In this document: positions 9,223-17,878 of the stretch, piece after piece
Position numbering within the stretch: position 1 is the first letter of the stretch
Layout of the letters: every line of letters starts with the position of its first letter
Origin: Bacillota bacterium
Lineage (GTDB): Bacteria; Bacillota; UBA4882; UBA8346
Assembly (NCBI GenBank): GCA_023394955.1
Contig: JAEWZY010000004.1
Span: 1 to 64,000 of the forward strand
Length of the DNA: 64,000 nucleotides
Direction of reading: 5' to 3'
Notes under the pieces: generated by a model
The model's database searches: none
The model's input: the letters and a program-made list of their open reading frames with translations, nothing else
Told to the model about the DNA's origin: nothing
Made by a program: the position numbers and the translations under genes

Positions 9223-9612
9223 TTGAGAAATTTAGGCAGTTTTGTCGGAGGGGCTATCTATGGAATGCTCGTTTTTGGAATTTGGCCGGAAATGTGGCAG
9301 ACCTACGGCGTTTTTGGGGGTTGGGTCGCCGGCCTGTTTGTCGCCGGTATCGGTTGGTTTTTAAATCATTACGTTGGGCTTATTAATAATCAACCTGACG
9401 CCGCCGTTGTTGACATGGGCTGCGGAGCAGCTACAGCCGGGACCGTATGGCTAATGGTAAAGAACGGGTTAGCGATCGGCCCTGCCATTCCTAGTATTAT
9501 TCTTTGTATAATTGGGGGAGCCATTGGTGGTTTAATGGCCGGCGTGTTTACCAAGGCAATCGACCAACCGAAAGAAGTGGATGTTCAAAAAGGAATAAAT
9601 GTCAGAGGCTAA
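9223..9612 (+). CDS. Small membrane protein, putative glycerol transporter subunit A (Lin0368-like)
   Basis: A 129-residue protein with about four membrane segments rich in glycine (GGWVAGLFVAGIGWFL, CIIGGAIGGLMAGVF). It and the next gene resemble the paired small proteins that accompany glpP/glpK in Listeria and clostridia and are annotated as a putative glycerol transporter (Lin0368 family); I rely on memory here. The TTG at 9223 is chosen because AAAGGAGGTG (9207-9216) lies just before it. An in-frame ATG at 9157 has none. It shares a VDMG/AATAG segment with its neighbour, suggesting the two are homologous halves. No glpF is present, so this pair may supply glycerol uptake. Confidence 0.7.
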   Translation: MRNLGSFVGGAIYGMLVFGIWPEMWQTYGVFGGWVAGLFVAGIGWFLNHYVGLINNQPDAAVVDMGCGAATAGTVWLMVKNGLAIGPAIPSIILCIIGGAIGGLMAGVFTKAIDQPKEVDVQKGINVRG

Positions 9613-9656
9613 AAATTTCAACCGGAGTTCGTTTAAGAATAAAAGGAGGTGAAAAA

Positions 9657-10037
9657 ATGTCGATCTATGGAGTAATTACCACATTGGTGGGGGCCTTTTT
9701 ACTTCCGTTTATGGTCTGTATGTGCTGGGGAAAGCTGGTAAATGCTTTTGGCCCGGCCGGAGGTTTTATAGCAGCCGGATTTATCGTTGGTACGGTGTGG
9801 ACTATTTGTCATGCTTTACCGGGAGTAGGCTTTGCAACCTCCCAGACCGTTGTCAACAACCTTATTGTACAAGGGTCAAACGCTCCTTGGGTAGATATGG
9901 CTTGGGCTGCAGGCGCTGGGATTTACGTCAATTCCATTTATAATGGCGGTAAAGTTAGTAAGTCTTTGCCCACATTAATTATGGTTCTTTTAGGTGGAGT
10001 CGCCGGTGGTTGTATTTTAGGGATAATTGGCAAGTAA
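9657..10037 (+). CDS. Small membrane protein, putative glycerol transporter subunit B
   Basis: A 126-residue hydrophobic protein with about four membrane segments. The APWVDMAWAAGAG segment parallels VVDMGCGAATAG in the preceding protein. The two genes are 44 bases apart, each with a perfect AGGAGGTG ribosome site, which fits equimolar subunits. The role in glycerol import is inferred from position between glpP and glpK and from remembered co-occurrence. The sequence itself shows only a small multi-pass membrane protein. A strong hairpin follows before glpK. Confidence 0.7.
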   Translation: MSIYGVITTLVGAFLLPFMVCMCWGKLVNAFGPAGGFIAAGFIVGTVWTICHALPGVGFATSQTVVNNLIVQGSNAPWVDMAWAAGAGIYVNSIYNGGKVSKSLPTLIMVLLGGVAGGCILGIIGK

Positions 10038-10051
10038 CGTAAATATTTTCG

Positions 10052-10088
10052 GATACCGGACTTTAATATTCGGTTAAAGTCCGGTATC
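10052..10088 (+). promoter_or_regulatory. Perfect 15-bp intercistronic hairpin before glpK
   Basis: The arms GATACCGGACTTTAA (10052-10066) and TTAAAGTCCGGTATC (10074-10088) pair perfectly around a 7-base loop. No T-run follows, so it is not a classical terminator. It could be an mRNA-stability or processing element that sets the ratio of transporter to kinase, or a protein-binding RNA. Confidence 0.7.
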
Positions 10089-10125
10089 GTAAAAGGTGAA
10101 GGAAAAAAGAAATGGGGGGAGTAAT

Positions 10126-11616
10126 TTGGCGAAATATATTTTGGCGATGGACCAAGGTACTACTAGTTCCCGTACTATTATTTTCGATGCGGACGGGAAA
10201 GCTGTGGGTTCGTTAAATAAAGAATTTGAGCAGATCTATCCGAAAGCGGGATGGGTAGAGCATAACCCGCTGGATATCTGGAATTCCCAGATGGAAACGG
10301 TCAAGACCGTATTGGGCAAATGCGGGTTAAAACCGGATGATATCGCGGCGATCGGAATTACCAATCAACGGGAAACCACCTTAGTTTGGGATAAAAGCAC
10401 CGGTGAACCGGTATATAATGCCATTGTCTGGCAGTGCCGCCGTACGGCCCCGATTTGTGACGATTTAAAAGCCAAGGGGTGGACCGATAAAATTCGTTCT
10501 AAGACCGGTTTGGTGGTAGACGCCTATTTCTCCGGCACTAAAGTTAAATGGATACTGGACAATGTAGCCGGAGCCCGTGACCGAGCTAAGAGAGGAGAAC
10601 TCCTATTCGGTAATGTCGATACCTGGTTGATTTGGAATTTAACCAAAGGCAAAGTCCATGTCACCGATTACTCCAATGCTTCCCGGACCATGCTCTTCAA
10701 CATCCATAAATTGGACTGGGATGAGGAAATTTTAGCCGGGCTGGATATTCCAAGGAGCATGTTGCCGGCGGTTAAACCATCCAGTTTTGTTTATGGTCAG
10801 ACCGACGCGGCTGTTTTCGGGGCGGCGGTTCCAATTGCCGGCATAGCCGGGGATCAGCAAGCGGCCCTTTTCGGGCAGGCCTGTTACAAACCGGGTATGG
10901 CAAAGAATACTTATGGCACCGGCTGTTTCATGTTAATGAATACCGGTGAGAAAGCAGTTCCCTCCCAAAACGGCCTTCTGACCACTATCGCTTGGGGAAT
11001 TGACGGCAAAGTTGAGTATGCTTTAGAGGGCAGTATTTTTATCGCCGGAGCGGTAATTCAATGGTTGCGGGATGAGTTGAAAATAATCGATAATGCCCCG
11101 CAAAGCGAGGAATACGCCACCAAGGTAGAGGACACCAACGGTGTTTATCTGGTACCGGCATTTGTGGGTTTGGGAGCGCCATATTGGGATATGTATGCTC
11201 GCGGCGCTATTGTCGGATTGACCAGAGGCGCTAAAAGGGAGCATATCATCAGAGCAGCTCTTGAAGCTATCGCTTACCAGACTAGAGATGTATTGGAGGC
11301 CATGCAGAAGGATTCCGGTATTACTTTACAGGCTTTAAAAGTCGATGGCGGAGCCGTTAAAAACGACTTTTTAATGCAGTTCCAATCGGATATTTTAGGG
11401 GTTCCCGTTGACAGGCCGGTGGTTAACGAGACCACAGCCCTTGGCGCCGCTTATCTTGCCGGTCTCGCCGTTGGTTACTGGAAGAACAAGGATGAAATCG
11501 CTCAAAAATGGGCTGTCGACCGGAACTTCCAACCGAAAATGGCTAATGGACAACGGACTCAATTGTACCAAGGTTGGCAGAAAGCAGTCGAGCGGGCTAA
11601 AAAGTGGGAAGAATAA
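10126..11616 (+). CDS. glpK: Glycerol kinase
   Basis: A 496-residue FGGY-family kinase that phosphorylates glycerol to sn-glycerol-3-phosphate with ATP. The N-terminal MDQGTTSSRTIIF phosphate-binding loop, the GITNQRETT segment, NTYGTGCFML and VDGGAVKNDFLMQFQSD are all conserved, and the length is normal. The TTG at 10126 is preferred because GGGGGAG precedes it and it starts the family's usual KYILAMDQ. An in-frame start at 10096 would add ten unlikely residues. It is central to the operon: its product feeds the downstream dehydrogenase and is the GlpP effector. Confidence 0.97.
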   Translation: MAKYILAMDQGTTSSRTIIFDADGKAVGSLNKEFEQIYPKAGWVEHNPLDIWNSQMETVKTVLGKCGLKPDDIAAIGITNQRETTLVWDKSTGEPVYNAIVWQCRRTAPICDDLKAKGWTDKIRSKTGLVVDAYFSGTKVKWILDNVAGARDRAKRGELLFGNVDTWLIWNLTKGKVHVTDYSNASRTMLFNIHKLDWDEEILAGLDIPRSMLPAVKPSSFVYGQTDAAVFGAAVPIAGIAGDQQAALFGQACYKPGMAKNTYGTGCFMLMNTGEKAVPSQNGLLTTIAWGIDGKVEYALEGSIFIAGAVIQWLRDELKIIDNAPQSEEYATKVEDTNGVYLVPAFVGLGAPYWDMYARGAIVGLTRGAKREHIIRAALEAIAYQTRDVLEAMQKDSGITLQALKVDGGAVKNDFLMQFQSDILGVPVDRPVVNETTALGAAYLAGLAVGYWKNKDEIAQKWAVDRNFQPKMANGQRTQLYQGWQKAVERAKKWEE

Positions 11617-11652
11617 TCAGTTTTATCAATCAATAAAAATGGAGAAGTGGAG

Positions 11653-11705
11653 AGCCAATTTTTTGCAAGACAGCGCGCTGTCTCGTAAATAATTGGCTTT
11701 CTTTT
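11653..11705 (+). terminator. Nested hairpin with T-run between glpK and glpA; candidate GlpP-controlled attenuator
   Basis: The outer arms AGCCAATT (11653-11660) and AATTGGCT (11691-11698) enclose a perfect inner palindrome, AGACAGCGCGCTGTCT (11668-11683). TTTCTTTTT follows. The structure can end transcription just before the dehydrogenase gene. Because the operon encodes GlpP, regulated read-through here is a reasonable inference. Confidence 0.65.
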
Positions 11706-11721
11706 TAAAGGAGGAACCAGC

Positions 11722-13197
11722 TTGTATGATCTGATTATTATTGGAGCAGGTATCGTCGGTTGTTCGATTGCCCGGGAAATTTCCCGCTATCAAGTGAAAA
11801 TACTGCTGTTGGAGAAAGAAGCCGATGTTGCTTGCGGAACATCCAAAAGTAACAGCGCGATTATTCATGCCGGTTATGATGCTAAACCAGGATCTCTAAA
11901 AGCCCGCTTGAATGTGGCCGGTAATCTTTTATATGAACAACTCAGCCGGGAGCTGGATATTCCCTTTAAGAGGAATGGCTCAACCGTGGTAGCTTTCTCG
12001 CCGGAAGAATTACCGGCGTTGGAAGAGCTTTATCAACGAGGGCTTAAAAATGGGGTGCCAGGAATGCGGATCATCGATCAGAATGAGCTGCGAAGGTTGG
12101 AACCGAATATTGCCCCGGAAGCTTTAGCGGCCATGTATGCGGAGACCGGCGGGATTATTTGTCCGTTTTCGGCTACAATTGCCGTGGCGGAAAACGCCTA
12201 TCAAAACGGAGCCGAGTTTTTATTCAATGCCGAGGTAAGCGAGGTAAAAGTCAATGCCAACGGGAACTGCTTCCTGAAGACCGAGCAAGGAATATTTGAA
12301 TCTAAGTTTGTAGTGAATGCCGCCGGGGTGTTTGCCGACGAACTAAATCATATGGCCGGGGGAGAACCGTTTAAGATTACCCCTCGGAAAGGGGAGTATT
12401 GTCTTTTAGATAAGGAAGTTGGTGATTTGGCAAAAACCGTTGTCTTTCAGGTTCCGACCAAAATGGGAAAGGGAATTTTGGTCACACCAACGGTTCACGG
12501 TAATCTACTAATCGGTCCAAATGCCGATGATCTTGAGGATAAAGAAGACACCGGGACTTCGGCCGATGGGTTGAAACAGGTTATGGACGGCGCTTTAAAA
12601 GCATTTCCCGGAATTCAGTTCTCAAAAATCATAACTGCCTTCGCGGGTCTGCGGGCTGTTCCGGACGGTGAAGATTTTATCATTGGTCCTGCTTCCGGCT
12701 GTAAAAAGTGGATTAACGCCGCCGGAATTGAATCACCCGGATTCACCTCTGCGCCGGCCATTGCGCAGTTAGTCTGCAATCTGCTTCAATCAGAGGGTTT
12801 GCCACTTAAGGAAAATCGAAAATTCAATCCATACCGGGAACCATTGTTTACCTTTAGTGAACTTTCCCTAAAAGAACAGCAGAAACTGATCGCTAAAAAA
12901 CCGGAATATGGCAGAGTGATTTGCCGTTGTGAAACCATTACCGAGGGAGAGATCCTTGATGCCATCCGGCGGCCTTTAGGCGCCAGGAATGTAGATGGAG
13001 TGAAACGCCGGGTCCGAGCGGGGGCGGGGCGGTGTCAAGGAGGCTTTTGCCTGCCCCGGGTCGCTGCGGTTTTGGCCAGGGAATGTAATTATCCCTTAAA
13101 TCAGGTAACCAAATTCGGCCGCCAATCCTGTATTCTTGACGGCCCAACCAAGGATCCGGAAGCGGTCGAAGGAGGAAAGTCGAATGGAAAATTATGA
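11722..13197 (+). CDS. glpA: GlpA-like glycerol-3-phosphate dehydrogenase, FAD and [2Fe-2S] binding
   Basis: A 491-residue flavoprotein expected to oxidise glycerol-3-phosphate to dihydroxyacetone phosphate. It opens with a dinucleotide-binding IIGAGIVGCSIARE motif and a DAO-type body (SNSAIIHAGYD, AGVFADELNHMAGG). It ends with a BFD-like [2Fe-2S] domain (about residues 395-455) whose cysteines are CRC and CQGGFC. This matches GlpA of the anaerobic GlpABC type, somewhat shorter than the E. coli protein. The TTG start follows AAAGGAGG. The next gene overlaps its end by 14 bases, indicating tight coupling. Confidence 0.88.
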   Translation: MYDLIIIGAGIVGCSIAREISRYQVKILLLEKEADVACGTSKSNSAIIHAGYDAKPGSLKARLNVAGNLLYEQLSRELDIPFKRNGSTVVAFSPEELPALEELYQRGLKNGVPGMRIIDQNELRRLEPNIAPEALAAMYAETGGIICPFSATIAVAENAYQNGAEFLFNAEVSEVKVNANGNCFLKTEQGIFESKFVVNAAGVFADELNHMAGGEPFKITPRKGEYCLLDKEVGDLAKTVVFQVPTKMGKGILVTPTVHGNLLIGPNADDLEDKEDTGTSADGLKQVMDGALKAFPGIQFSKIITAFAGLRAVPDGEDFIIGPASGCKKWINAAGIESPGFTSAPAIAQLVCNLLQSEGLPLKENRKFNPYREPLFTFSELSLKEQQKLIAKKPEYGRVICRCETITEGEILDAIRRPLGARNVDGVKRRVRAGAGRCQGGFCLPRVAAVLARECNYPLNQVTKFGRQSCILDGPTKDPEAVEGGKSNGKL

Positions 13198-14455
13198 TAT
13201 CGTGGTTATCGGTTCGGGGCCCGCCGGTCTGGCGGCAGCCTTGGCTGCGTATGAAGAAGCTAACCGACGAATTTTAATCATCGAGCGTGACCGGGAATTG
13301 GGAGGTATTCTCCAACAATGTATTCACAATGGTTTTGGGCTATTTTATTTTAAAGAGGAGCTGACCGGACCGGAGTATGCGTTGCGTTTTATTGAAGGGG
13401 TCAAGCGGCGTGGGATTGATTACCGTTTAAATACGATGGCGCTTGAGATTGATGTTACCAAGACAATTACCGCAGTAAACCAAAGCGAAGGTGTCCAGAA
13501 GATTAAGGCTAAAGCGATTATTCTTTGTATGGGTTGCCGGGAACGGAGCCGGGGGGCGATTAATATTCCGGGAATGCGGCCGGCCGGGATTTTCACCGCC
13601 GGGACCGCCCAGCGGTTTATGAATATGGAAGGATACAAACCGGGGCGGGAGATTGTGATTTTGGGTTCAGGGGATATCGGCCTGATTATGGCGCGTCGAC
13701 TGACTTTGGAGGGAGCAACCGTCAAGGCGGTACTGGAGATTTTACCGTACTCCAGCGGTTTGACCCGAAATATCGTCCAGTGCCTGGTCGATTTCGACAT
13801 TCCTTTGTTTTTTAATCATACGATAACTTATATCCATGGCCGCGATCGGGTCAGCGGCGTTTCCTTCGCCCAAGTCGACCAGGATCGAAAACCGATTCCT
13901 GAAACCGAGCAATATGTAAGTTGTGATACCCTCCTTTTATCGGTGGGACTTATTCCTGAAAATGAACTGTCCAAAAAGGCCGGGATTAAGCTGCATCCGG
14001 TGACCGGCGGGCCGGTGGTGGATGCTTCGATGGAAACGTCGGTCCCTGGAATTTTCGCCTGCGGTAATGTGGTCCATGTCCATGATTTGGTTGATAATGT
14101 TTCTAAAGAGAGCGAACTGGCGGGACGGAGCGCTGCCAGATATGTCGAAGGTAAAGCCGGAGAACGCGACGGGGAGATTAAAACTATTCCCGGCAAAGGC
14201 GTGGCTTACGTGGTGCCTCACTCAATTAAACTAGAAAATTCGGAAGAACGAGTGACAATTTATCTACGGGTGAAAGATGTCTATCAAAACGCGCGCTTAG
14301 TCGCTAAAGCCGGAGAATCAGTAATCCGGTCCCAACGAAAAAGGATTATGGTCCCGGGAGAGATGCAGTCATTGATGCTGACCAAGGAGGAACTGAGTCG
14401 GCAGGAAAAATCCCAATGTTTGACACTTGAGGTTATTGAAGAAGGAGTTGGCTAA
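13184..14455 (+). CDS. FAD/NAD-dependent oxidoreductase of the glycerol operon (GlpB-like position)
   Basis: A 423-residue pyridine-nucleotide-disulfide-oxidoreductase-type flavoprotein. Motifs include the N-terminal VVIGSGPAGLAAALAA for FAD, ILGSGDIGLIMARRL for NAD(P), and the C-terminal FACGNVVHVHDLVDNV. It sits where glpB lies in enteric operons and probably passes electrons from the GlpA-like subunit to a carrier. The partner DUF1667 protein follows after 2 bases. The ATG at 13184 has GGAGG before it and overlaps the upstream gene. The exact electron acceptor cannot be read from sequence. Confidence 0.85.
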   Translation: MENYDIVVIGSGPAGLAAALAAYEEANRRILIIERDRELGGILQQCIHNGFGLFYFKEELTGPEYALRFIEGVKRRGIDYRLNTMALEIDVTKTITAVNQSEGVQKIKAKAIILCMGCRERSRGAINIPGMRPAGIFTAGTAQRFMNMEGYKPGREIVILGSGDIGLIMARRLTLEGATVKAVLEILPYSSGLTRNIVQCLVDFDIPLFFNHTITYIHGRDRVSGVSFAQVDQDRKPIPETEQYVSCDTLLLSVGLIPENELSKKAGIKLHPVTGGPVVDASMETSVPGIFACGNVVHVHDLVDNVSKESELAGRSAARYVEGKAGERDGEIKTIPGKGVAYVVPHSIKLENSEERVTIYLRVKDVYQNARLVAKAGESVIRSQRKRIMVPGEMQSLMLTKEELSRQEKSQCLTLEVIEEGVG

Positions 14456-14457
14456 AG

Positions 14458-14823
14458 GTGGAGAAAGAAATTATTTGTATCAGTTGCCCGATGGGTTGTC
14501 GGATGAGTGTAATCTCTGAAGAAAATGGGCAAATCATGATCACCGGGAATAGTTGCCCTAAAGGAAAAGAATATGCCGTCAATGAGCGCTTTAACCCAAC
14601 TCGGATGGTGACTACTACGGTAAAGATTGAAAATGCCATCTATCCGTTGCTTTCGGTCCGGACCAGCCGACCGGTTCCCAAGGACTCGGTTCGTAAATGT
14701 ATGGCGGTATTGCGGGAAGTGAAAGTGGATGCTCCGGTCTATGCCGGGCAAGTGATTATCAGAAATATTGTTGATACTCAAGCGGATATTCTTGCCACCA
14801 AATCGATGGAGCGGGTGATTTAG
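14458..14823 (+). CDS. DUF1667 protein, small cysteine-rich partner of GlpAB-type oxidoreductase
   Basis: A 121-residue protein beginning with CISCPMGCRM and continuing to NSCPKGKEYA, a four-cysteine set suited to binding a metal or an Fe-S cluster. DUF1667 proteins are routinely encoded after this pair of flavoproteins in clostridia and may be the third subunit, though unlike E. coli GlpC it has no membrane-anchoring character. GTG is the start, with AAGGAG at the end of the preceding gene. A strong terminator follows, closing the operon. Confidence 0.85.
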   Translation: MEKEIICISCPMGCRMSVISEENGQIMITGNSCPKGKEYAVNERFNPTRMVTTTVKIENAIYPLLSVRTSRPVPKDSVRKCMAVLREVKVDAPVYAGQVIIRNIVDTQADILATKSMERVI

Positions 14824-14827
14824 CTTG

Positions 14828-14854
14828 AAGGAAGGCGGATCGCCTTCCTTTTTA
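14828..14854 (+). terminator. Rho-independent terminator of the glycerol operon
   Basis: AAGGAAGGCG and CGCCTTCCTT form a 10-bp stem with a GAT loop, followed by TTTT. Confidence 0.9.
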
Positions 14855-14956
14855 ACATTAAAATCATAGATACGTTGTTTTAAGAAAATTAATAGGATTT
14901 AGGATCGTTAGCCTTTAGGATATTCAGAAAACTAACAAAATGGATTCATAACAATT

Positions 14957-15931
14957 TTAGCGCTCGTACTCTTTAATTATCGCCTCAATCATGTTGTCGA
15001 TAGCCGTATCGACCACTTGCTGATCCGGATTTTCTTGATACCATTTAATAATCTCCTTGACACCATCCTCAAATTTGATGGTTGCTTTATAATCCGGCGC
15101 CAAACTTTTGATTTTGGCATTATCAAAGATCACGGAGTGGGCTTTGTCCCCTAGTAGGCTCCCTTCCATCCGGGGATCGATCCTGGCAATGAAGTCGGAT
15201 GGGATATGCGCGGCGTTAAGAGGCGCGCCTGATTCCTTAGCCATAAGCTCATAAATTTTATTCCAGGGTAAAAGTTCATCACTGGTAATATGGAAAGCTT
15301 CACCAATGGCTTGGCGGTTTCCCAGCAACCCGAGGAAACCTTCAGCGAAGTCGCGATGATGAGTTAGAGTCCACAAGGAGGTGCCATCGCCATGAATAAT
15401 TATTTTCTTTCCTTTTTTAATACGATCTAATACGGTATAACCCCAATCGGATGGAACTAAAGTTTGATCATAAGTGTGGGAAGGCCGGACAATTGTGGCT
15501 GGGAATTTATTTTTACGGAATTCTTCCATTAGCAGTCTTTCGCAAGCTATTTTATCCCTGGAATATTGCCAGAAGGGATTGTCCAAGGGAGTCTCCTCAG
15601 TAATGGGCAAGCGTTGCGGCGGTTTTTGATAGGCGCTGGCGGAACTGATAAAAATGTATTGACCGGTTTTCCCTTTGAAGATTTCGAGGTCGTTCAAAAT
15701 ATGTTCCGGAGTATAGCAAATCCAGTTGACTACTACATCGAAGGTATACTTTAAAAGAATATTTTTTACTTCCGGCTTGTTTCGGATATTGCCAATAATT
15801 TGGTTGACCCCTTCGATTTTGCGATGGCTTAAACCGCGGTTTAAATGATAGAGTGTAATCCCCTTTTCGATTGCCAGCTCCGAACAGGCTGAGCTGATAA
15901 CCCCGGTTCCTCCGATAAATAAGGCTTTCAT
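14957..15931 (-). CDS. NAD-dependent epimerase/dehydratase-like protein
   Basis: A 324-residue extended SDR. It has an N-terminal GGTGVIS nucleotide-binding motif, an ISSASAYQKPP strand and a YSRDK catalytic pair near residue 130. Its C-terminal part resembles nucleotide-sugar epimerases and the atypical plant CSP41-like group (VRPSHTYDQT, HHRDFAEGFLGLL). The product is unknown. GAGGGGTGG precedes the ATG. It is transcribed alone, convergent with the glycerol operon and divergent from the putP-like gene. Confidence 0.82.
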   Translation of the reverse strand: MKALFIGGTGVISSACSELAIEKGITLYHLNRGLSHRKIEGVNQIIGNIRNKPEVKNILLKYTFDVVVNWICYTPEHILNDLEIFKGKTGQYIFISSASAYQKPPQRLPITEETPLDNPFWQYSRDKIACERLLMEEFRKNKFPATIVRPSHTYDQTLVPSDWGYTVLDRIKKGKKIIIHGDGTSLWTLTHHRDFAEGFLGLLGNRQAIGEAFHITSDELLPWNKIYELMAKESGAPLNAAHIPSDFIARIDPRMEGSLLGDKAHSVIFDNAKIKSLAPDYKATIKFEDGVKEIIKWYQENPDQQVVDTAIDNMIEAIIKEYER

Positions 15932-16037
15932 ACAGCCACCCCTCTCTTTTAATGTTTGGAAACAGATAAATAATGAATTAGATTCTAAGTATTATTTATA
16001 ATTCCTCTTGAAAAAGATGTATGAATGAGTATGCCGA

Positions 16038-16066
16038 TTGAAAAATATCAAATTATTTGGTATGAT
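16038..16066 (+). promoter_or_regulatory. Sigma-A-type promoter of the PutP-like gene
   Basis: TTGAAA (16038-16043), a 17-base spacer and TATGAT (16061-16066) lie 35 bases upstream of the start codon. Confidence 0.6.
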
Positions 16067-16100
16067 TATACAATCATTTAACTGTTAAGGAGGAAAATGG

Positions 16101-17663
16101 ATGGACGGAGGAAAAGTACAGATTTTTATCGCCATGAGCCTATATATGTCGGTGGTAATCGGCATTGGAGTGTATTACGTCAAGCGCGCCAGCCAAAACA
16201 GCGACAATTATCTGATTGGGGGCAGATCGATCGGTCCTTGGATCACTGCTATGGGGGCCGAGGCGTCCGATATGAGTGGATGGCTGTTAATGGGACTACC
16301 GGGAGTAGCTTATTGGTTTGGCTTAAGCGATGCGGCTTGGACCGGGATCGGGCTTCTGATCGGAACTTATCTAAATTGGTTATTGGTAGCGAAAAGGCTC
16401 CGTGGTTACTCGGTTATCGCTGGAGACGCAATCACGATTCCCGATTATTTCAGCAACCGTTTCAAAGAAGAAAAAAAAGTTTTAATGACAATCGCCGCAG
16501 TATTTATCTTGATATTTTTCACGGTGTATGCCTCAAGTTGTTTCGTAGCGGTAGGCAAACTTTTTGCGACATTATTCGGTGTAAAATATATAACGATGAT
16601 GATTACCGGGGCTTTATTTGTAATACTCTATACAGTAATCGGCGGTTTTTTGGCCGAAAGCGCTTCAGACTTTATGCAAGGCACAGTGATGTTTATTTCG
16701 TTGGTCGCAGTCCTAATAGCTGGTATTTCCTATGCCGGCGGCATTTCGGCCATTGCCGCCAATGTAAAACAAATTCCGGGATTTTTTGATTTCTTCGGAA
16801 TCGCGCAGCCGGTAATGAGCAACGGGGTCCAACAGATTGGAGAGTCCGGTAAACCTTTATTCGGCACGGCAGCTAACTATGGGTTATTAACGATCATTTC
16901 CACCCTCTCCTGGGGGTTGGGTTATTTCGGCATGCCGCAGGTCCTACTAAAATTTATGGCAATCCGTAAAACCAGTGAGCTGACTCTATCACGGAGAGTC
17001 GCTACGATCTGGTGCGCTATCTCCCTTACCGCCGCAGTAGCCATCGGTATTATCGGCAGGACGCTCTATCCGGAGGCGCTGCTTACCCAAAGCGCATCAG
17101 AGAATATATTTATCCTAATGTCCACCAATTTCTTTGTTCCATTATTTGCGGGAGTTGTGATGGCAGGCATTCTGGCGGCTACGATCAGTTCTTCCGATTC
17201 CTATTTATTAATCGCGGCTTCTGCTTTTTCGAAGAGTTTGTACCATGGCATTATGAAAAAAGACGCATCCGATAAAGCTGTTTTGTACGTAACCAGAATC
17301 ACTTTGTTGGTGATCGCGATTTTTGCAATGTTTATCGCTTTGGATGAAAACAGTATCATCTTTACCATCGTTTCCTTTGCCTGGGCCGGTTTCGGCGCTA
17401 CCTTCGGGCCGATTATGTTGTTTTCGTTGTTTTGGAAGCGGGTCAACCGGGCCGGCGCGATTGCGGGGATGTTGGCCGGAGGAGGAATGGTCTTCATCTG
17501 GAAGCTGTTCCTGAAACCGATGGGAGGAGTTTTGGGGATTTACGAATTGTTCCCGGCCTTTGTAATATCTTGTATCGCGATTGTAATTGTTTCGTTATTA
17601 ACTAAAGGGCCATCCCCAGATATTCGGAAAGAGTTTGAACAGGCCAAGATATTTGAATGCTAA
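16101..17663 (+). CDS. putP: Sodium/solute symporter, PutP (proline) type
   Basis: A 520-residue SSS-family permease with about 13 membrane segments, predicted to import proline with sodium. Signatures include the N-terminal NYLIGGRSIGPWITAMGAEASDMSGW, the GDAITIPDYFSNRFKEE loop and ILAATISSSDSYLLI, which are typical of PutP rather than PanF or sialate symporters. The length is slightly above the E. coli protein. AAGGAGG at 16088-16094 selects the ATG at 16101. The promoter and a bidirectional terminator show it is a single-gene unit. Confidence 0.88.
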   Translation: MDGGKVQIFIAMSLYMSVVIGIGVYYVKRASQNSDNYLIGGRSIGPWITAMGAEASDMSGWLLMGLPGVAYWFGLSDAAWTGIGLLIGTYLNWLLVAKRLRGYSVIAGDAITIPDYFSNRFKEEKKVLMTIAAVFILIFFTVYASSCFVAVGKLFATLFGVKYITMMITGALFVILYTVIGGFLAESASDFMQGTVMFISLVAVLIAGISYAGGISAIAANVKQIPGFFDFFGIAQPVMSNGVQQIGESGKPLFGTAANYGLLTIISTLSWGLGYFGMPQVLLKFMAIRKTSELTLSRRVATIWCAISLTAAVAIGIIGRTLYPEALLTQSASENIFILMSTNFFVPLFAGVVMAGILAATISSSDSYLLIAASAFSKSLYHGIMKKDASDKAVLYVTRITLLVIAIFAMFIALDENSIIFTIVSFAWAGFGATFGPIMLFSLFWKRVNRAGAIAGMLAGGGMVFIWKLFLKPMGGVLGIYELFPAFVISCIAIVIVSLLTKGPSPDIRKEFEQAKIFEC

Positions 17664-17794
17664 GTAGGAAAGATGCATGAGACGCGAGGCGTGAGTGGGA
17701 AAGCGACGCTCCGTTCGCTTATGTCCATCTTCGATTGCCATAGTAAAGCTGGAGTGGATAAAAACAACTAGCTGCTATAAATAAAATGGCATAG

Positions 17795-17840
17795 AAAAAG
17801 CCGGACGGGACTATTTAATTGAGTTTCATCCGGCTTTTTT
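17795..17840. terminator. Bidirectional terminator between putP and the TRAP operon
   Basis: AAAAAGCCGG (17795-17804) pairs with CCGGCTTTTTT (17830-17840), giving a T-run on both strands. It serves the two convergent units. Confidence 0.85.
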
Positions 17841-17878
17841 ATTCATTTGTTTGGTTCGGATTCTAATTATTAAAGGTT

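Noticed and set aside
16097..16789. A 230-codon frame starting 4 bases before the PutP-like start
   Set aside because: It is out of frame with the 13-helix symporter and translates into arginine-rich sequence with no recognisable fold.
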